12,680 bases of DNA from Bacteroidota bacterium (GTDB lineage Bacteria; Bacteroidota; Bacteroidia; Cytophagales; Cyclobacteriaceae), in assembly GCA_024643595.1 (NCBI GenBank), contig JAHEMS010000050.1, forward strand, positions 1 through 12,680, in the 5' to 3' direction. The notes below the pieces were generated by a model. That model worked only from the letters and a program-made list of their open reading frames with translations, was not told the DNA's origin and did not search any database. Positions 7,215 to 12,680 of the stretch are shown piece by piece. Position 1 is the first letter of the stretch, and the number at the start of each line of letters is the position of its first letter. The position numbers and the translations under genes are program-made.

Positions 7215-10200
7215 ATGATTACTTTTAATTTGGAAAATTTCACGCTTATGGGACGCATCTATTTTTTGGTCTTACTCATTACATTTTGTTATGGAGAGAC
7301 AATCGGCCAAAGCAAATACGACAAAATGCTTAAATCGGCCGAAGCCAGCTATGAACTTGGTGATTATTCAAAAGCCTTAGGTTCGCTTGATAAATTCAAG
7401 AGTAAAGCATTCAAAAAACTTGGCAAACACAATGTGTATACGCCCATCTATTATTTATTAAGCGCCAAATATAATCTCGCCTCAGGTTACATTTCCGAAT
7501 TTGAATCCAATCTTTATACAGCAGTCAATACCAGCATTGCAATTAACCAGGAAAACAGTCTCGAGCATATATTGATTCTGATTGGTGGTGCTGAATTACA
7601 TAATATCAACGGATCCTATCTCGATGCCCGTAGTTATCTTGCCAACGCTAAAAAATTATTTGAAGGTGGAGCACATTTAACTGATGTGATAAAGGCCCAG
7701 TGGAGCATGGCACTCGCGGAAGCCTTAACCGGTCAAGGGTATTATAATGAAGCCTTGGAAATTCTTAAAGAATACGAAAAATTCTATGTTGGCCGGGCTG
7801 TGAAACAAGAAACAATAGTTGAAAATGGTAACCTGAAAAGCAGGAAACTTTCAGATGAAGAGGTTCTGGCACGATATAACGAGTATGCAAGACTTTTAAC
7901 GTTGCTTGGCAATGCCTATGGCAAGCAAGGAAGTTTAAAGAGTTCTGACTCGGTATTCGTTTATGCCGCGAACTGGATCAAAAGATATATGGGTGAATCC
8001 AGCATCGCCTATGTAAAAAATCAGTTTTTGAATGCCAATATTCTAATCGAAAATGGAAATGAGAATTTACCTAGAGAACTGGAGTATGCTACCACATTGC
8101 ATAATCTTAAAATAAAGCATAAGCCTACCCATTACCTGGCCATGGGTATTTTTGAAGAAACCATAAAGCAATTACAGGAAGAAGATCGATCTGCTGCATT
8201 ATTCAACACCAAGCTTGAGTATGAAAAAATGATCAACAAAAATTATAAACCGATCAGTATCTACCGCGTTCGTTTAAAGGCTGTTGAATTTGACGCCCGA
8301 CTTGATAAAAACAAAACGGCCACGCTTGAAACAGACGCCAATAACCTGATTGCAAACACTACCTCACTGCCGCGAAATAATATGGTGACAGTTAATGTTA
8401 CTGCATTTTTGTATGGCCTCGCCATCCACAAAAAAAATTATGCAAACGCAGAAAAATACCTTAATGATATCATCGACATTAAAGCAAGCTTGTTCGGCAG
8501 TGATACCCCAGAGGCACACCTGGCCAGGTTAAAATTGGCTAATTTTTACCTGGATAATACCAATAAGATAACTGAAGCAGCGCGGATTTATGATGAGAGT
8601 TATGTAAACAATGTATCGAGTCAGATTGGGGCTTGGCACAGGGATCATCTTGAAATATTGAATCACATCGCGGAATTGTACGAGCTAACCGATAAATATA
8701 CCGAAGCCAACTTAACCCTCGAAAAGGCAACCTTTCTGGCACGGTCAAAATACAGCGATACGGATTATCAATATGGTATTGAATTATCCAATATTGCTAA
8801 GCTTCAAATCAAGCTAGGCCAATATGAAAAGGCTGAGGAAAATTTAAACAAATCATTGAAAATCCTTGAAGAATTCAGAAAGGATGATTCGAAGAAAATA
8901 TATCTTATTCATGCCATTGAAACACAAGCTACCTTGTATGGGATTAAAGGCCTCTTTGATGAAGCTGAAGATGCGCTTAATCGCTCTTCGAAAATAATAA
9001 GCAAGAGTGATAAGATAACAGGGGTGGATGAACTTAATACCGCTAAGGAATTATCCAGTCTTTTTATTCAGTTAGGTAAATATTCATCGACACAGGAAAA
9101 GCTGCTCAGATTGATTTCTGAGTATGAAAAACTATATGGAACGAGTTCTGTTCGTTTAATTGAGCCATTAATTAATATGGGCAAACTTTCACTGGCCAAA
9201 GGAGATTATACGGAAGCATCTAAAATTGCTGATCGTGCTACCAAAATTGCAGTAACCGTGTATGGCGAAAAATCAACTAAAGCTGCACCAACCTACAAAC
9301 TACAAAGTGATATTGGCTACGCTATTGGTGATTTCGATAATGCCGAGAAAAATATTCTTAAGGCGCTGGAAAGCCAGGAAAAACAATTTGGCCGAAACCA
9401 TATTGAAGTTGCGAAATCACTTGCCCAGCTAGGTATCATCAAATTCTATAAAGGAGACAAAGCCACCGACGTTGAAAAAATTATGTCAGAAGCCCAGGAC
9501 ATTATGGGTGCCCGGCTTGGAAAAGAAAATCCGCAGTACGCTGACATCCTCAAAAGTGTTGCCATTGTAAAAATATCAGAGAAAAAATTCCCGGAAGCCA
9601 TAACCGCTCTTACCCAAGCTGAAGCGATATGGCGAAGTAAGACGGGTACCAAAACCAATATTAACGCGGCTTCCATCTATACACTTACTGGTGATCTTTT
9701 CTATCAGACCAGGAACTATAAAAAAGCGGAAGAGTTTTACTCCCAGGCACGCGATATCTATGAAAAATATTTTAACCGAAGTCATCCGGAATATGTTAAG
9801 ATCTTATCCAAGCAGGCGAAAGTGTATTACATGGAGGGGAATTTTAAGCGCGCTAAATCAAACATCGAGCAAGCTTTCAGTAACTATGATACATTCATTA
9901 AACAATATTTTCCTGCGCTTAGCGAACGCGAAAAAGCGAAGTACTGGAATACCATTAAGGGAGACTTCGAATTCTACAATACCTTAGCGTTTAGTCAACT
10001 TGAAGATTTTCGGGATCTTACTGGTAAAGTGTACGACTATCAGTTATTAACCAAAGCATTACTTTTAAGTTCCTCGATCAAAATCCGCGAACGTATCTTA
10101 TCCAGTAATGACGAAAATCTAAAAAATTCCTATCTGCAATGGATTCAGAAAAAAGAATTCTTAACTACTGCTTTGTCGATGAGTACGGAGCAACTTCTTG

Positions 10201-11462
10201 AAAACGGAATTGATCCAGGAACGCTTACTTTAGAAATTGAAAAACTTGAGCGCGAGATCAGTGAGAAATCAGAATTATTCAGTCAAAATTTTGACAACAA
10301 AAAAATTACCTATCAAAATGTTCAGAAGGCGCTAAGTAAGTCTGAAGCAGCAATCGAAATGATCCGCTACAGACACTTCGATCATTCATTCACAGATTCC
10401 ATCGTGTACGTTGCGCTTTATGTAAAAGGTGATAATTCACGACCTAAGGCGATCATCTTGCCCAATGGGCATCGCATGGAAAGCAGATTCCTTAGTTATT
10501 ATCGAAATGCCATTACCAGCAAACTTGACGATAACTACTCTTACAAAGTATTTTGGGAGCCCATTCAAACGGAAATCGGAACAACGTCAACCATTTATTT
10601 ATCGCCCGATGGCGTTTATAATCAAATCAATTTAGAGGCCATACGAACTCCGGATGGGAAATATGTTATTGACAATTCCAATATTGTGGTGGTAAGCAAT
10701 ACCAAGGATCTGCATTTGCGCAGGATTAAGAAAAAACAAGTGGTCGCGGCAAATAATGCAACTATGTTTGGCAATCCTACTTTTTACTTGACAGCCTCTA
10801 CCAGAAGGAATGTCCCGTCGCTTCCAGGCACTGAAAAAGAAGTTGACGAATTGCAAGCCTTGCTGAAGAAAAACGGATGGGTCACTGACGAATATGTCGA
10901 AACTTTTGCAAGCGAGGATCAGGTAAAAAGTTTATCCAGCCCAAAAATATTTCATATCGCTACACACGGCTTCTACACACCATCAGTAAGTCAGGATGAA
11001 TTAGCAGAATTGACGGAAAGTGAAGCCAGGATGACAGAGAACCCATTGCTTAAAACCGGTTTGCTTCTCTCGGGTGCTGGTGATATTCTAAATAAAACCA
11101 ACTACAACTATAATTTGGAAAGTGGAATTCTCACCGCCTACGAAGCCATGAGCTTGAACCTGGACCAAACCGATCTGGTAGTATTAAGTGCCTGTCAGAC
11201 TGGATTAGGTGATATTGCCAATGGCGAGGGAGTTTATGGTTTGCAACGAGCATTCCTGGTGGCTGGTGCAAAAGTCCTCATTATGAGTATGTTTAAAGTT
11301 GACGATGAAGCTACACAAAAATTGATCTTGAATTTTTATAGAAAATGGTTATCCACCAACAACCTTCGCCAGAGTTTTGTGAATGCTAAAAAAGAATTAA
11401 GGGTTGATTATCCAGAACCCTACTATTGGGGAACATTTATGATGATCGGATTGGAAGACTAA
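7215..11462 (+). CDS. Exported tetratricopeptide-repeat protein with C-terminal CHAT (caspase-like) protease domain
   Basis: A 1415-residue protein. Residues 12-32 (MGRIYFLVLLITFCYGETIGQ) look like a signal peptide. The ATG at 7248 would give the more compact signal and may be the true start; I keep the outer ATG at 7215 because nothing rules it out. About a dozen TPR-like helix pairs run from about 25 to 895, for example ELGDYSKALGSLD near 32, KLGQYEKAEENL near 536 and QTRNYKKAEEFY near 829. A conserved junction follows (LSEREKAKYW near 904), then a helical, partly coiled-coil linker to about 1045. The CHAT domain (about 1050-1415) has the catalytic His in HIATHGFY (H1251) and Cys in VLSACQTGLG (C1327), then GEGVYGLQRAF, MSMFKVDDEAT and terminal YYWGTFMMIG. 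Family knowledge: CHAT domains are caspase-related cysteine peptidases, and TPRs bind partner proteins. The partner and the cleavage target are unknown. No T9SS tail and no CRISPR gene are seen. Confidence 0.9.
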   Translation: MITFNLENFTLMGRIYFLVLLITFCYGETIGQSKYDKMLKSAEASYELGDYSKALGSLDKFKSKAFKKLGKHNVYTPIYYLLSAKYNLASGYISEFESNLYTAVNTSIAINQENSLEHILILIGGAELHNINGSYLDARSYLANAKKLFEGGAHLTDVIKAQWSMALAEALTGQGYYNEALEILKEYEKFYVGRAVKQETIVENGNLKSRKLSDEEVLARYNEYARLLTLLGNAYGKQGSLKSSDSVFVYAANWIKRYMGESSIAYVKNQFLNANILIENGNENLPRELEYATTLHNLKIKHKPTHYLAMGIFEETIKQLQEEDRSAALFNTKLEYEKMINKNYKPISIYRVRLKAVEFDARLDKNKTATLETDANNLIANTTSLPRNNMVTVNVTAFLYGLAIHKKNYANAEKYLNDIIDIKASLFGSDTPEAHLARLKLANFYLDNTNKITEAARIYDESYVNNVSSQIGAWHRDHLEILNHIAELYELTDKYTEANLTLEKATFLARSKYSDTDYQYGIELSNIAKLQIKLGQYEKAEENLNKSLKILEEFRKDDSKKIYLIHAIETQATLYGIKGLFDEAEDALNRSSKIISKSDKITGVDELNTAKELSSLFIQLGKYSSTQEKLLRLISEYEKLYGTSSVRLIEPLINMGKLSLAKGDYTEASKIADRATKIAVTVYGEKSTKAAPTYKLQSDIGYAIGDFDNAEKNILKALESQEKQFGRNHIEVAKSLAQLGIIKFYKGDKATDVEKIMSEAQDIMGARLGKENPQYADILKSVAIVKISEKKFPEAITALTQAEAIWRSKTGTKTNINAASIYTLTGDLFYQTRNYKKAEEFYSQARDIYEKYFNRSHPEYVKILSKQAKVYYMEGNFKRAKSNIEQAFSNYDTFIKQYFPALSEREKAKYWNTIKGDFEFYNTLAFSQLEDFRDLTGKVYDYQLLTKALLLSSSIKIRERILSSNDENLKNSYLQWIQKKEFLTTALSMSTEQLLENGIDPGTLTLEIEKLEREISEKSELFSQNFDNKKITYQNVQKALSKSEAAIEMIRYRHFDHSFTDSIVYVALYVKGDNSRPKAIILPNGHRMESRFLSYYRNAITSKLDDNYSYKVFWEPIQTEIGTTSTIYLSPDGVYNQINLEAIRTPDGKYVIDNSNIVVVSNTKDLHLRRIKKKQVVAANNATMFGNPTFYLTASTRRNVPSLPGTEKEVDELQALLKKNGWVTDEYVETFASEDQVKSLSSPKIFHIATHGFYTPSVSQDELAELTESEARMTENPLLKTGLLLSGAGDILNKTNYNYNLESGILTAYEAMSLNLDQTDLVVLSACQTGLGDIANGEGVYGLQRAFLVAGAKVLIMSMFKVDDEATQKLILNFYRKWLSTNNLRQSFVNAKKELRVDYPEPYYWGTFMMIGLED

Positions 11463-11810
11463 TTATAATCCCAACTTGAATTGCCAAACTCCGGCGATGC
11501 TACGAGCCCTGTCTTTAACTTCACTGGCTTTATCACCTGTGAAGTTCTCATCTACCGTCTTAAAAAATAACTCAAGCCATCGATCAAAGTGAGAAGGAGT
11601 TATCGCTAAGCCAACATGTTTTTGAAAAGGATTCCCCCGATAACTTTGGTCACCTAATAACATGGATGACCAAAAACTATACATAGTGGGCAAATGATTA
11701 GGCCAATCGACATGAATAAACAGTGGACCTAACAAAATATCCATCTTAACTTTCTCATAGAAGTTATTAACCAAAAGAATTATATCCTGGTGTTCTCTAA
11801 TATCATCCAT
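11463..11810 (-). CDS. Group III truncated haemoglobin
   Basis: A 115-residue single-domain globin, slightly short for the family (about 120-135). Key haem-pocket residues line up with Campylobacter jejuni Ctb, the group III reference I know: NNFYEKV with Tyr B10 at Y18, His E7 at H39 before the conserved FW at 46-47, and the proximal His F8 at H65 in FQKHVGL. H39-to-W47 and H39-to-H65 spacings equal those of Ctb. W78 in FDRWLELF is the probable G8 Trp. HLPTMYSFW and GNPF are also typical. Family role: haem-based handling of O2, NO or peroxide in the cytoplasm; the ligand here is not known. The ATG at 11810 is the first start after an in-frame TGA 15 bases upstream. Its stop codon (11465-11463) directly abuts the CHAT gene stop (11460-11462), leaving no intergenic space. 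Confidence 0.93.
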   Translation of the reverse strand: MDDIREHQDIILLVNNFYEKVKMDILLGPLFIHVDWPNHLPTMYSFWSSMLLGDQSYRGNPFQKHVGLAITPSHFDRWLELFFKTVDENFTGDKASEVKDRARSIAGVWQFKLGL

Positions 11811-11960
11811 TTTAAATTCTATTCAATTTAGGTTTACAGGCATAAAATTGCTTCAATGCTCCAAAAAAGTACAATATTCATCTATATTTTAATTCCGCTT
11901 ATGACTAACATCATAGAATAGGGTCAAAAAGGCAAATAGCTTCGCACCAAACTTTATTTT
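11811..11960. other. Divergent intergenic region between the globin gene and the right-edge gene
   Basis: 150 bp, AT-rich, presumably holding both promoters. For the plus strand only a weak -7-like TAGCTTCG (11937-11944, one mismatch to TAnnTTTG) lies 17 bp before the ATG, with no well-placed TTG. For the minus strand only TACTTTTT-type near matches occur around 11865-11872. A small inverted repeat, TATGA / TCATA (11900-11904 and 11911-11915), is present. No terminator or RNA gene is seen. Confidence 0.5.
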
Positions 11961-12680
11961 ATGCAAGCCGCTTTTATTTCCCCCCATTCATTTCACATCC
12001 CCGTTATGGGCTTAGCTTATACGGTTGATTCACCTGTTAAAGTAGCTCGTTTTGGAATTCCATCTGTTATGTCAATCATTGAAGATCGCCTGATTGAGAT
12101 GATGCGCAAGCATTACTACGAATTCATTAAAGAAGAATACGTGCCGATACCGACTGAAGAGCAGGATTATAGGGCAAAAAGAATTACAGACTATCTCAAT
12201 CTAGTATCCAGAATAGTAAAAGAGCAGCTTGAACAGCTGAAAGCATCCACCTTCAAGACGGGGTCTGAGCTATCTAAATATTTTGAGATGCTTCCCACAG
12301 AAAGCAAATTAAGATCGCTCTATTATCAAATGATGAATGTATCCGATGAGTCTGAAAAATTATCCCTTCAGCAGTATCTGAAGGGTCAGATTACACCTGG
12401 CAGCATTGATGTGAACATCATGACCAAATTGGATGGTCATTCAAAAAATGAAGGCACACTAAAGGAAGATGGAACGGAAGCCGTGGCAGCATTGAGGGGA
12501 TATGCGTTGAGTAGTCTGGATAATTCTTCGATTATTTTATCAGCCGGCCTCAATCCAAGACTATTCAACTACCTCGAAAAGTTTACTGCCTTCGATGCCA
12601 TCGGATGGGGCATGTTCAGTAAAAAAATAGTAATCAAAGTAAGCGACTATCGTTCCGCGATGATCCAAGGAAAGTACCTC
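11961..12680 (+). CDS. Unrecognised protein, N-terminal part, cut by the right edge
   Basis: An open frame of 240 codons from the ATG at 11961 to the window edge with no stop. The product begins MQAAFISPHSFHIPVMGLAY and is soluble in character, without a signal peptide or clear membrane segment. I do not recognise the family with confidence. The start (HIPVMGLAY, then VDSPVKVARFGIPSVMSIIE) has the look of the first strand and helix of a TIM barrel: a hydrophobic strand ending PVMG, then a helix leading to a Gly-Ile and a second strand. A charged helical insertion follows (about 45-150). A later stretch, near residue 190, reads SSIILSAGLNPRLF. An FMN- or substrate-binding barrel is therefore possible but is only an inference. 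A second Met at codon 16 is an alternative start but would remove the HIPV strand. Codon use resembles its neighbours and the frame is clean, so it is a real gene. Confidence 0.75.
   Translation, partial: MQAAFISPHSFHIPVMGLAYTVDSPVKVARFGIPSVMSIIEDRLIEMMRKHYYEFIKEEYVPIPTEEQDYRAKRITDYLNLVSRIVKEQLEQLKASTFKTGSELSKYFEMLPTESKLRSLYYQMMNVSDESEKLSLQQYLKGQITPGSIDVNIMTKLDGHSKNEGTLKEDGTEAVAALRGYALSSLDNSSIILSAGLNPRLFNYLEKFTAFDAIGWGMFSKKIVIKVSDYRSAMIQGKYL

Noticed and set aside
8400..9900. Internal DNA repeats or a CRISPR-like array in the CHAT gene
   Set aside because: The periodicity is in the protein (degenerate TPRs); the DNA has no identical direct repeats with regular spacers.
9691..9987. 98-codon open frame on the plus strand inside the CHAT gene
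   Set aside because: Lies wholly within the TPR coding region in another frame, with no family features; a shadow of the real gene.
7215..11462. A TPR-CHAT caspase linked to CRISPR (type III-E-like)
   Set aside because: No Cas7-like fusion protein, Cas1/Cas2 or repeat array is in the window, and a signal peptide argues against a cytoplasmic CRISPR role.

Overview
The window looks like a chromosomal stretch from a member of the Bacteroidota, probably of the Cytophagales type. This is inferred from low-to-moderate GC content, the near absence of Shine-Dalgarno sequences, two good matches to the Bacteroidota promoter consensus (TTG, about 20 bp, TAnnTTTG), a two-subunit methylmalonyl-CoA mutase, a group III truncated globin and a large exported TPR-CHAT protein. 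No tRNA, rRNA, insertion sequence, prophage, CRISPR array or integration site was seen. The region is dense with genes and reads as core genome rather than a mobile island.

Layout from left to right. (1) Positions 1-653, minus strand: the N-terminal 217 residues of a GH3-family (acyl-acid-amido-synthetase-like) protein that runs off the left edge. (2) Positions 654-814: a divergent intergenic region carrying a promoter-like element for each flanking gene. (3) Positions 815-2248, plus: a membrane-anchored HtrA/DegQ-type serine protease with one clear and one degenerate PDZ domain. (4) Positions 2265-3698, minus: dnaA, the replication initiator, convergent with the protease gene. (5) Positions 3699-3901: an AT-rich divergent intergenic region with short inverted repeats and no DnaA-box cluster. 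(6) Positions 3902-7134, plus: mutA and mutB, the small and large subunits of adenosylcobalamin-dependent methylmalonyl-CoA mutase. They overlap by one base at TGATG and are surely one operon. The small subunit is unusually short. (7) Positions 7163-7196: an imperfect hairpin. (8) Positions 7215-11462, plus: a 1415-residue protein with a signal peptide, many TPRs and a C-terminal CHAT protease domain with an intact His/Cys dyad. (9) Positions 11463-11810, minus: a group III truncated haemoglobin whose stop codon directly abuts that of the CHAT gene. (10) Positions 11961-12680, plus: the first 240 residues of an unrecognised protein that runs off the right edge.

The genes do not form one pathway. 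mutAB interconverts methylmalonyl-CoA and succinyl-CoA, linking propionate and odd-chain or branched-chain catabolism to the TCA cycle. dnaA is a housekeeping gene without dnaN or a recognisable origin beside it. The HtrA protease handles envelope protein quality control, and the TPR-CHAT protein is also predicted to act outside the cytoplasm. The least ordinary items are the giant exported TPR-CHAT protein, the minimal MutA, the unexplained hairpin between mutB and the CHAT gene, and the unknown right-edge gene. I did not find a convincing new multi-gene system.
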